Part shown: positions 52,411 through 63,164 of the stretch, one piece after another
Numbering within the stretch: the stretch's first letter is position 1
How the letters are laid out: every line of letters starts with the position of its first letter
Origin: Glandiceps talaboti
Lineage: Eukaryota; Hemichordata; Enteropneusta; Spengelidae
Length of the DNA: 64,000 bases
NCBI RefSeq assembly: GCF_964340395.1
Contig: NC_135571.1
Location: 1,254,754-1,318,753 of the forward strand
Direction: 5' to 3'
Program-made: the position numbers and the translations under genes
Notes under the pieces: model-generated
Told to the model about the DNA's origin: nothing
Seen by the model: the letters and a program-made list of their open reading frames with translations, nothing else
The model's database searches: none

Positions 52411-55400
52411 TTAATCTCTTAATATGTCTATGTCTGCTGGTGATAAATCCACAATAGGTTTTCCAGATGCAGTTAATTCCCTTTCTCTTACAGAACCTGA
52501 TAAAATATGCTATTCTTCTGTTTTTATTTTCAGCATCTGTTCATTCTAAAACATCTAATATACACCACACGTACACACTTTGCTAGTCTAACTGAGGCAG
52601 TAGATGGAAAGTACCTTTAGGGACTGGTCAGTTTCCGACCGGGGGGGGGGGGGGGGAGAAGATAAACACCATACTGCTAGGTTCTGTATCTAGTTTATAA
52701 GTGGTATTGATTCTGATCCAGTCATTTCTACATCTTCATTTTGGGAATACATCATAGTGCTCCTAGGTTCTGTTGATAGTTTCTTACCTGTAATAAATGA
52801 AAATCATCAACTTTTCCACAAAATAACACAAAATGAATAAGCCAATAATATTGATGACTTGAGAATCTGTCCACAACACTCATAAATGTAAATATTCAAA
52901 TTTCAGGAAATCATTAATTTATGGAAATATTAAAACCACTTATGAATTATGGTAGTCATGATTGATTTTAAATGCTTCCATAAATACCAAATAATGGTCT
53001 TTGAACTATAAAGTGGTACACAATTAGTTCAAAATATTTTTTTAAATCTCAATTTACACTATTATTAAACTAAGTGTGTAACCATAAATCCATGGTTTAA
53101 AGTGGTCATATAGATGAGGATTGGGTATTATTTTTGGATTTTTAATTTATAAAAATTTTTATCATGGCTTCCTACTTGAAAAATCAATGTGAAACAACAT
53201 TGACAAAGTCTGCGTTTGTAACTCAAAAAAGATTAATAAATGTGTAAGCTCTTTGTTATTGTACATACAATAATAATTTCTTTACCATGACGGATTCTTT
53301 GCATTAGCGGTTCAAGTGTGACTTTCCTGACTTGGTGAGCCAGCAAGTCAGGTGTCATAAAAATTGTTTGCATCTCTAAAGCTATTTACAATTTCATGTG
53401 TAATGGGTCAGTAAAACTGATAACAACTGATATGACATTAGGGGCTTCACACTTAGATATTTAGCTTAGCTTTGCCTGATGTGTTATGTAATAGTGCTTT
53501 ATCACATTTGTAAATATTGCCAACAAACATTATTCAGTGATGAGAAAGATAAGAAACCCCACTTCCTTAGTTAATGGCTTGATTCTGTAATGCACATTTT
53601 TTTTTTGTAATATATTCAGTTACTCAAATTCAGTTGGCTCAGACTGATTGCAACCATGCAAGGTATTCATGTGCAGGATTATTTGTCATGACAACTCATA
53701 TAATGAATGGGAAAATGAAATGTTAAAAAATGGGAAATGTGCATGTTGAAATTATCTACAGTAATTAGACTATAAATAAAAAAATTGTGTGGTTCTGGTT
53801 ACAATCAATTTTAGAATAGGTGGGGTAGGTAGATTTTTTATTTTATTTTAATATATTTGTTTTTCATGTGTGAGTGTCTAGTTGAGGTTTTCCATTGTTT
53901 TCGAAATAGTCTCTGTGTTGTTTATTTCTTCCTATCAGATGTACAGCCATTACAGATCGGAAGAACATTTTTGGAGTGTTTTTTTTTTTAAGTTGAAGCA
54001 TCCACTATTTCTCGTAAGACCACGATTTTTAGTAGTAGTAATAAGCATGTTGTTGTTAAATTACCTGAGTATATATGATTTGGTCTAAATTCTCAGAAAA
54101 GACAGGTTGGGTTGGGTGATCACTTTTTTAGTGGAATGGTAATATCATGATACTGCAGTATGGATGCTGATGCCATTGACAAGATAAAATCTACTAAAAA
54201 CAAAAACCTACCAGACAACTGGTACATTTCTTGAAAATTAACTGGTACCATGGCAACGGTACTATTATTTTTATCTGCTGGCATGGTGATCACAGGAATC
54301 TGCATTGATGAACTCTCTGATTGGCTTAGAACAACATACACCTAGAAAGAGAATTATCATTGGCTTAGAACAACACATACCTGAAAAATGAATTCTGATT
54401 GGCTTAGAACAACATATTTCTGAAAAAAGAATTCTAATTCATAATTTAATTGGCTTACAACAACATACACCTGGGAAGACAATTCTAATTGGCTAGTAAG
54501 ATCAATATAAACCCGTAAGGAGAATTCTTATTGGCTTAGAATTTGTATAAAATTATGCTAATATCTTTTGTAGTTGTATACATGATGTAGTACAAGAAAT
54601 TAAATCAAATTAATTTTTGGGTCCATAAAGTAAAAAATCAATGCCCTAAAAAGCTATGATAATCACAAATTAAACCTGTTACTGTATTACCAAGAGTGAC
54701 CACTGACGGTAGTGTTTTAATTTGCTGTAAATTTACTAAAGTTCTTGAATGATTGAAAACATGATATTCCAGTTACAACTAACACAGTTTTAACATGGTG
54801 ACCAATTAAAAACCAAAATAGACAGGAAGTTTGACTTAATTATGCTTAGAGGGTCAAAATAGAACAAGAAGGTTGACTTATTCTCAGTACATGTAATATC
54901 ATTTTATCTTAATGCTTAGAGGGTCAAAATAGAACAAGAAGGCTGACTTATTCTCAGTACATGTAATATCATTTTATCTTAATGCTTAGAGGGTCAAAAT
55001 AGAACAAGAAGGCTGACTTATTCTCAGTACATGTAATATCATTTTATCTTAATGCTTAGAGGGTCAAAATAGAACAAGAAGGTTGACTTATTCTCACACA
55101 TGCATATAGTATGATGCATGTGTACCGGTAGTTTGTGGAGAGGAAGTTATGGTGTTAACCAAGAATTTGAATGTTCCTCATTTTTTATGATGCACCTAGG
55201 CAGTAATATTCTATTTCCTGTACTGAGAATTGTTGGATAAATGTAACATACCTGAGTTGGCTGACAACATGCGGATGACTTGAAGCAATCTCTCAGACTG
55301 CACATTGCTTCACATACCTGTGTATGTAGACAAATGTTTTGTAATACATGTAAGTCATCATGTCATGTCACATCACAGTCAGAGAATGCGTTCTAATTTG

Positions 55401-58400
55401 ACCATGTCTACTGCACCTTTAATTTATTGACTCAGAATTTAATCACCCCATTTCACCTCACCTCGCACTGCATCACACTGCACCACATTACATACCACAC
55501 CACACCACACCACACCACACCACACATAATTTACACCACACCATACCCACACCACACACACCACACCACATATAATTTACACCACACCATACCCACACCA
55601 CACACCCACCACACCACAACACACCACACCACAACACACCACACCACCACACCACATCTGTGACACCACATCATACCACACCACACCATATACCATACCA
55701 CACCTGTAACACCACACCACACCACACCACCACACCTGTGACACCACATCATATCACACCACACCATATACCATACCACACCACATCATACCACACCACT
55801 GACACCACACCACACCACACCACCACACCTGTGACACCACACCACACCACACCACACCACACCACATCATACCCATCATATCCCATCATAACACTTTGAA
55901 ACTTCATAATTATCAGTTTTATCACATTACACAACACACAATGCAACACAATACAACACAATGCAGCACAGTGCATCACAACAGAAGAGAACACAGCACA
56001 GCACAGTAAAGCTCAGTAAAACAGAACACAATACAATACAAACTGATTAAAATCCGATGTATTGTACACTTTGCAAATTTTTTTTGGCTGTTACGTTTAC
56101 TATCGTGTGTTCCTTTGTGAGCACTCGTTACATACATCTGTCACAACACCATAGGCATTCCCATACCAAATATCGGCACTGAGTGAATTCACTCAACGAA
56201 TGAGAATGCATAATGTGATGAAACATATACATGTAGGTACAGCTTTTCAGAGTGCTTTGTTCAAAAAGAGGCATGCACACAGAGTACAGACAATTAGTGT
56301 ATATTATATTGTAAGACGGATTCTGATTGGCTACTCATAAGTACGAGATTTGGTATGGGAACGCCTATGGTGTTGAGTCTATCAGATGTACATGTATGTA
56401 ACAAGCGCTCACAAAAGAACAAATGACAGTAAATGTAACAGCCTAAAAGAAATTGTGAAATGTACAATACATCAGATTTTAATCAGATTAAGTACAGCAT
56501 AGCACAGCACAGTACAGTACAACAGAACATAAAACACACAAAACAATACATCACAGGACAGCATAGCACAGCACAGCACAGTACAGTACAACAGAACATA
56601 AAACACACAAAACAATACATCACAGGACAGCATAGCACAGCACAGCACAGTACAGTACAACAGAACACAAAACAATACATCACAGGACAGCATAGAACAG
56701 CACAGCACAGTACAACAGAACACAAAACAATACATCACAGGACAGCATAGAACAGCACAGCACAGCACAGTACAACAGAACACAAAACAATACATCACAG
56801 GACAGCATAGAACAGCACAGTACAGTACAACAGAACACAAAACAATACATCACAGGACAGCATAGAGCAGCACAACACATTATAACATAACAAACCTATT
56901 GTACTCACAGATAATCTCTTTCGTCCCTTGGTTCCATCACCTACATGTAGATTACAACTATACAGGATACCATTGAAGAAAGCAATAAATGTCTCAAATA
57001 TTGCAACCATCAGTATAAAGCCATCTATAGAACGACGTTTGTGCTGGAATAGATTACACAATAAAACATCAATTTTTATCAAAAATGTTCAAAATGATTT
57101 TACCAGGTTTCCAGCTGGGTTGATTTAAGTGCAATGGCTCAAGTTTTGTCTATAGAATTTCACTCTTCAGAAACAACTTCAGAAACAACTGACGAATGTG
57201 TGGCTCATTAGTCAACAAAATTATCTAGATTCTTTTATTAGTATCTCACTATTTGACTATCGAGACACCAATATTCAACATATCATATACCCAGTATCAA
57301 TTTCAATGCAATAGTCGATTTTCTGGTTCCAAGATGCATTGCGTGAGAGGACGGCTTTTCTGTTGTTACATTTAGTCTTGTTTTGTCTACATTACATTTG
57401 AAATAACATTTTCATCAGGAAATTATGGAAACACATGTTGACCTCTTTGATTATGAGTGATTTTATAGAACAAAGACTGAATGCCATCAATGACATAGAG
57501 GGATTTTACGGGTAAACCCAGGGTACCGTCATGTGACAACCATCCCCTGAGTAGCACGTACACACCCCTCTGCGCATACACAATACATGGCATTCTATGG
57601 AGAGAAGCACAAAGAATCTTTGAACTGTCAACATGTCTATTCAATGGAGAGCATGCATATCAAACCCAGGCAATAATTTTCTGTATCACATCCTGGTACA
57701 CTTTGTCCAAATATGGACAGTGGCACACACATCAATATATGACTGTTCACTCACTGATTTTATTTGATTAATTTCTTCCCCATTTTTATGTTTTTGTGAA
57801 TAAAATAACAATTCAATAGCAAATTTATGTGATTATGTGATTCAAATGATGTTGGTGTATACATGTATGATAATTTATAATAAAACCTTCATGGCTTGGA
57901 TATGAGTTTTGTGGACCCCGGTTGATGGCTTAATTTATGGACCCTCCTTCTGATGTACAACCTCAATCCGCAAAATTGTACTTACCACTTGTACAGTCTG
58001 GTAAGTATTGATAAAAAGTAAGAGTTTATACTTACCATAGTGTGACGACATTCCTGGTTTATTTGATCTGTGTTTCTATCCCAGCAACCATAATTATCCT
58101 CAGTATCAATGGCTACTGCCATCACTATGACAACGGCTATACCACAAAACAGTGCAGACATGAAGGAAAACACCAACGCAGCCATTATCTAGTGACAACC
58201 ATTACAAAAAAAAGTCTATACATTGGGTTGAAGGTAATCATTGGTGCATATAAGATTAAGGTATTTGTAGTACTCTTAGCATACTGAAGAATACTTGAAG
58301 GGGTACATACACTATAGTCTGTAAGGTACGCTGTGATGTGGGCACCCTCACAAATCAGCTGACCAGAGGAGAGCGGTGAGGGTGGAACGTCACAACGTAT

Positions 58401-61400
58401 CTTAGAGTCTATGTACACTACTGCAGGAAAGACATTTTTAAGACCTTTGAATTCTGGAGAGTCATGCCATGGTTTAATACATCACCTATATTATGCATCA
58501 TTTCAGACAAGTTACCTTATTTGAGGATCTTTAACTGTTTGTTGCATAAATATTTGTGCCGACTCCCATGATGCAATGGTCCACAGCAAAGATCCCCAAA
58601 AGAGGGACAACTTCAAATTGATGTCTCTCTGAAATCAGATGTAATGTAGGTGATGTAAAACTATGACATGACTCACTAGAACCCAAAGCTCACCTGAAAA
58701 TGTCTTTATTTCCTACAGTGGTGTCCCCTTTAAAGTGTACATGCAAAGGGTGATACTTTTTTTCGTCATTGTTTATTTTGCCATAAAAATAAAGGACATT
58801 GGGTTTTGTGACAGTATAGAATAGCTCTGGCGTGAGAAATTGCATGAAAAATGAGCCACTCTAGGCTCAGCCACAGAGCACCTCAGGAAGTACTTCTCAT
58901 TTGCATATGTATAGGACAGATTTTGGAACATCATGACGTCACTTGAGGAAGACAATCATCCTCGGAAGTTTATCCAGATAACAGGGCATAACAGGGGTCG
59001 TTCTCTAGTGGTCCATTAATTAGCCCCACCAAACCCTGATAACAGAGCATAACAGGGGTTGTTCCATAGTGGTCCATTAATTAGCCCCACCAAACCCTGA
59101 TAACAGGGCATAACAGGGGTTGTTCCATAGTGGTCCATTAATTAGCCCCATCAAACCAAGATAACAGGGCATAACAGGGGTTGTTCCCTAGTGGTCCATT
59201 AATTAGCCCCATCAAACCCTGATAACAGGGCAAAACAGGGGTTGTTCCCTAGTGGTCCATTAATTAGCCCCATCAAACCCTGATAACAGGGCAAAACAGG
59301 GGTTGTTCCCTAGTGGTCCATTAATTAGCCCCATCAAACCCTGATAACAGGGCATAACAGGGGTTGTTCTCTAGTGGTCCATTAATTAGCCTCACCAAAC
59401 CCTGATAACAGGGCATAACAGGGGTTGTTCCCTAGTGGTCCATTAATTAGCCCCACCAAACCCTGATAACAGGGCATAACTGGGGTTGTTCCCTAGTGGT
59501 CCATTAATTAGCCCCATCAAACCCTGATAACAGGGCATAACAGGGGTTGTTCCCTAGTGGTCCATTAATTAGCCCCATCAAACCCTGATAACAGGGCATA
59601 ACAGGGGTTGTTCCCTAGTGGTCCATTAATTAGCCTCACCAAACCCTGATAACAGGGCATAACATTGGTTGTTCCCTAGTGGTCCATTAATTAGCCCCAT
59701 CAAACCCTGATAACAGGGCATAACAGGGGTTGTTCCCTAGTGGTCCATTAATTAGCCTCACCAAACCCTGATAACAGGGCATAACATTGGTTGTTCCCTA
59801 GTGGTCCATTAATTAGCCCCGCCAAACCCTGATAACAAGGCATAACAGGGGTTGTTCCCTAGTGGTTCATTAATTAGCCAACCCCTCTCCCTTCCGACTG
59901 GGGATACAGATATGCTGGGAGTGCAGGGAGCAAAGCAGAGATTATGTTTGCAAACTAAATTTGTGAGTTGTTAATTTTCACACAAGGGCAGGTGAACAAT
60001 TTGTAATACATTTACATAATTATGTAAGGATATATAGTTTATGAAATCCTCTGAGAAATAATGTACATAATTTAACTAAATATATTATTATTTGATTTTA
60101 TATTTTTCTAATGTTATCAATTTTATTTGAGGATAAACATACCAAGTACAGTGTTTACATTTATCCTGTATAAACGATGTTTTGTTCTCAGTGTAATTAT
60201 TTTTATATTCTCATAGGTTTTTTTAGTAAAAAAAAAGAGTAATAAAATATTTACCTTTTCAGTAGTTTTATGTTTGTGTGCCTTCATTCCAATAAATCCA
60301 GCAAGACATGCCTAGGTATGGTACAAACATAAACAAATAACATTAATGCACCACAGGAGCAAGTTTTACAATGTTTAAAATTCAAATTAGCTTGAATACC
60401 TCAAACTTGTTACTAAGTAATTTTAGAGATTGAAACTCTGCTGTGTGAAAACGTGTTACTAAGTAAGGGTTAGGAATTCAAACTTTGCCAATGTACCAGC
60501 AGAGAGCCATATGTGGTAAAATGCGTGGGGAACTTGGGTAGATTTTAACTTTTTCAAACCCTTAGCAAAGCACTGTTGTCGTTTTCAATGCTGTATAATT
60601 TTTTGAAACCACAGCTTAGAGTTAAAATAAATTATATATCTTAAGATAAACTATTGGAAAAATATTGAGTGAGGAAGGAGAGGGGAAAAGTCTGGCCATC
60701 AAATAGTTTATATAGAGTGATACATGTAGATTAGTTCCTAATATAATAACACACCAAAGGGGAGGGGAGGGGCACTGCCATCAAATAACCATTGTCTAGT
60801 CTAAATGTAGTATAGACCTATTCTCTAATACAATAACACACCAAAAGGAGGGGGGGGAGAGGGGCACTGCCATCAAATAACCATTGTCTAGTCTAAATGT
60901 AGTATAGACCTATTCTCTAATACAATAACACACCAAAAGGAGGGGGGGGGAGGGGCACTGCCATCAAATAGCCATTGTCTAGTTTAAATGTAGTATAGAC
61001 CTATTCTCTAATACAATAACACACCAAAGGGGAGGGGGAGGGGCACTGCCATCAAATAGCCATTGTCTAGTTTAAATGTAGTATAGACCTATTCTCTAAT
61101 ACAATAACACACCAAAAGGAGGGGGGGGGAGAGGGGCACTGCCATCAAATAGCCATTGTCTAGTCTAAATGTAGTATAGACCTATTCTCTAATACAATAA
61201 CACACCAAAAGGAGGGGGGGGGAGGGGCACTGCCATCAAATAGCCATTGTCTAGTTTAAATGTAGTATAGACCTATTCTCTAATACAATAACACACCAAA
61301 AGGAGGGGGGGGAGGGGCACTGCCATCAAATAGCCATTGTCTAGTCTAAATGTAGTATAGACCTATTCTCTAATACAATAACACACCAAAAGGAGGGGGG

Positions 61401-62323
61401 GGGAGGGGCACTGCCATCAAATAGCCATTGTCTAGTCTAAATGTAGTATAGACCTATTCTCTAATACAATAACACACCAAAAGGAGGGGGGGGGAGAGGG
61501 GCACTGCCATCAAATAGCCATTGTCTAGTCTAAATGTAGTATAGACCTATTCTCTAATACAATAACACACCAAAAGGAGGGGGGGGAGGGGCACTGCCAA
61601 CAAATAGCCATTGTCTAGTCTAAATGTAGTATAGACCTATTCTCTAATACAATAACACACCAAAAGGAGGGGGGGGGGGGAGGGGCACTGCCATCAAATA
61701 GCCATTGTCTAGTCTAAATGTAGTATAGACCTATTCTCTAATACAATAACACACCAAAAGGAGGGGGGGGAGGGGCACTGCCATCAAATAGCCATTGTCT
61801 AGTCTAAATGTAGTATGGATCAATTCTCTAATACAATAACACACCAAAAGGAGGGGGGGGGGGAGGGGCACTGCCATCAAATAGCCATTGTCTAGTCTAA
61901 ATGTAGTATGGATCAATTCTCTAATACAATAACACACCAAAGGGGAGGGGGAGGGGTACTGCCAACAAATAGCTATTGTCTAGTCTAAATGTAGTATAGA
62001 TCAATTCTCTAATACTGTAATACCTCAAGCAAAAACTAGTCTACAGTAGTGGAAGAAAGATAAGTGTTGTTACTATAGCAACTTACAAATATTCCTCCAT
62101 AAAGGGGCATGCCTAGATATGATAATTCACACTCCATTACAATGGCTAATATTCCCATGATAAAGAAGAGTGCACCAAAACCGAGTTGACACAGATTTAA
62201 AAGTGGTTGTGTGCTGGTAAACGCTCTCATCTCCTCAGATCTACCAATAGCTGAGTTCTTATTTTCTGATAACTGTTCTTCATATACTTGGTCCATCGTA
62301 CCTTCTGACGTCGATTTGGTTTT
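52411..62323 (-). CDS. MS4A/TMEM255-like four-transmembrane protein, seven exons
   Basis: Exons by splice sites: 62323-62087, 60311-60255, 58188-58036, 57043-56909, 55317-55252, 54341-54212, 52496-52411 (TAA stop). The first five exon ends are phase 0. Exon 6 ends phase 1 (TCTG|GTAGGT) and the last exon supplies the matching two bases. Donors include TTT|GTAAGT, ATG|GTAAGT, TCT|GTGAGT and CAG|GTATGT. From the ATG at 62296 the product is 278 residues. The exon may instead be internal, with its acceptor ending at 62324 and nine more codons. TM1 about 32-54; TM2 60-80 (GMPLYGGIFACLAGFIGM); TM3 91-116 (ALVFSFMSALFCGIAVVIVM); a Cys-bearing loop (YGCW, QEC); TM4 147-169. Then a Cys-rich segment (VCEAMCSLRDCFKSSACC, perhaps palmitoylated) and a polar tail. 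The layout (two hairpins, GGIF in TM2) recalls MS4A/CD20 and TMEM255; the exact family is uncertain. Introns hold several minisatellites and a TIR element. Confidence 0.82.
52500..54210. other. Last intron of the four-transmembrane gene
   Basis: 1.7 kb with a G homopolymer near 52640 and TIR element copy N4. Otherwise AT-rich with nothing recognised. Confidence 0.6.
53770..54131 (+). mobile_element. TIR element family N, copy N4
   Basis: The left end AAATTGTGTGGTTCTGGTTA, GGTGGGGTAGGTAGATTTTT, CTTCCTATCAGATGTACAGC and TTACAGATCGGAAGAACA match copies N2 and N3. The right end is strongly diverged (GGGTGATCACTTTTTTAG). Intronic and antisense to the four-transmembrane gene. Confidence 0.75.
54303..54545. 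repeat. Degenerate tandem repeat, about 50 bp
   Basis: Repeated words TTGGCTTAGAACAACATACA and CTGAAAAAGAATTCT in about five diverged copies. It spans the start of exon 6 of the four-transmembrane gene, so the first unit overlaps coding sequence. Confidence 0.75.
54842..55096. repeat. Minisatellite, 70-bp unit, 3.6 copies
   Basis: The unit starts TGCTTAGAGGGTCAAAATAG and ends TAATATCATTTTATCTTAA. Starts at 54842, 54912, 54982 and 55052 give an exact 70-bp period. Intronic to the four-transmembrane gene. Confidence 0.95.
55440..56030. repeat. (ACCAC)n/(CACAC)n pentamer satellite, left part
   Basis: Pentamers of ACCAC and CACAC type run to about 55880, then ACAAC and ACAGC types to 56030. The array resumes after the MITE at 56039-56490. 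Intronic to the four-transmembrane gene. Confidence 0.93.
56039..56490. mobile_element. Foldback MITE, copy M4, inserted in satellite DNA
   Basis: About 452 bp; ends CAAACTGATTAAAATCCGAT and ATCAGATTTTAATCAGATTA. Inner arms match in inverse (ATAGGCATTCCCATACCAAA and TTTGGTATGGGAACGCCTAT). The flanks AATACAATA and AGTACAGCA are satellite and share six of nine bases, compatible with a 9-bp duplication. Longest copy of the family; no ORF. Confidence 0.82.
56491..56880. repeat. Pentamer satellite with higher-order unit, right part
   Basis: AGCAC/AGTAC pentamers organised in a repeat of about 60-75 bp containing ACAAAACAATACATCACAGG and ACAGCATAG. About six higher-order copies. Intronic, just beyond exon 4 of the four-transmembrane gene. 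Confidence 0.93.
57050..58030. other. Intron 3 of the four-transmembrane gene
   Basis: No repeat array or other gene recognised. The minus-strand frame at 57423-57644 lacks a domain. Confidence 0.5.
58311..58628 (-). other. Two splice-site-bounded open segments not fitting the gene frame
   Basis: 58628-58516 (acceptor TTTCAG, donor AAG|GTAACT) reads RDINLKLSLFWGSLLWTIAS from phase 0 but ends in phase 2. 58420-58311 (acceptor CCTGCAG, donor AGT|GTATGT) reads VYIDSKIRCDVPPSPLSSGQ only if entered in phase 1, and ends phase 0. Used together or alone they break the frame, while skipping both joins exon 2 to exon 3 in frame. They may be pseudo-exons, alternative exons, or reflect a one-base sequence error. 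Confidence 0.5.
58978..59880. repeat. Minisatellite, 61-bp unit, about 15 copies
   Basis: The unit contains ATAACAGGGCATAACAGGGG, TTGTTCCCTAGTGGTCCATT and AATTAGCCCCATCAAACCCT. Successive starts at 58981, 59042 and 59103 give 61 bp. Recurrent variants (CATTGG for CAGGGG, CTCACC for CCCATC) are scattered among copies. In intron 2 of the four-transmembrane gene. Confidence 0.96.
59885..60250. other. Intronic AT-rich DNA
   Basis: Nothing beyond AT-rich sequence is seen between the 61-bp minisatellite and exon 2 of the four-transmembrane gene. Confidence 0.5.
60755..62010. repeat. Minisatellite, about 92-bp unit with G-quadruplex-type runs, 14 copies
   Basis: Each unit has TAATACAATAACACACCAAA, a purine run such as AGGAGGGGGGGGAGGGG, GCACTGCCATCAAATAGCCA and a tail with AATGTAGTATAGACC. 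Length varies with the G tract. Located in intron 1 of the four-transmembrane gene, with the G-rich strand as template. Confidence 0.96.
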
Positions 62324-62464
62324 CTATGTGTAAAATAAAGACCAGAACCTTATAACGGTTACAGGTGAGGTGCACAATGTATGACAACAGGAGTGTAACT
62401 CTTCAAGTATGCAGGTTGTCACGGGTTATGGACTAATTTGTCTGTCAATTAATTAGTGATGCGT

Positions 62465-63160
62465 TGTCTATTTGCAGTCCGTGTGTGAGCCAGGTTGCAG
62501 GTTGCAGGTCAATTTGCAGTCTGTGTATACGCCAGGTTGCAGGTCAATTTGCAGTCCGTGTATAAGCCAGGTTGCAGGTCAATTTGCAGTCTGTGTATAA
62601 GCCAGGTTGCAGGTCAATTTGCAGTCTGTGTATAAGCCAGGTTACAGGTTGCAGGTCAATTTGCAGTCTGTGTATAAGCCAGGTTGCAGGTCAATTTGCA
62701 GTCTGTGTATAAGCCAGGTTGCAGGTTGCAGGTCAATTTGCAGTCCGTGTATAAGCCAGGTTGCAGGTCAATTTGCAGTCTGTGTATAAGCTAGCCAGGT
62801 TACAGGTTGCAGGTCAATTTGCAGTCTGTGTATAAGCCAGGTTACAGGTTGCAGGTCAATTTGCAGTCTGTGTATAAGCCAGGTTGCAGGTCAATTTGCA
62901 GTCTGTGTATAAGCCAGGTTGCAGGTTGCAGGTCAATTTGCAGTCCGTGTATAAGCCAGGTTGCAGGTTGCAGTCAATTTGCAGTCCGTGTATAAGCCAG
63001 GTTGCAGTCAATTTGCAGTCCGTGTATAAGCCAGGTTGCAGGTTGCAGTCAATTTGCAGTCCGTGTATAAGCCAGGTTGCAGTCAATTTGCAGTCCGTGT
63101 ATAAGCCAGGTTGCAGTGCAATTTGCAGTCCGTGTATAAGCCAGGTTACTGGTTGCAGGT
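62465..63160. repeat. Minisatellite, 35-bp unit with optional extra 7-8 bases, about 18 copies
   Basis: The unit is GTCAATTTGCAGTCTGTGTA plus TAAGCCAGGTTGCAG. Some copies carry an extra AGGTTGC or AGGTTAC, giving alternating spacings. It lies upstream of the first recognised exon of the four-transmembrane gene. Frames read through it are artefacts. Confidence 0.95.
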
Positions 63161-63164
63161 CAAT

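Noticed and set aside
55531-56880. Cys- and Val-rich frames of 80-120 residues
   Set aside because: Pentamer satellite translations, interrupted by a MITE.
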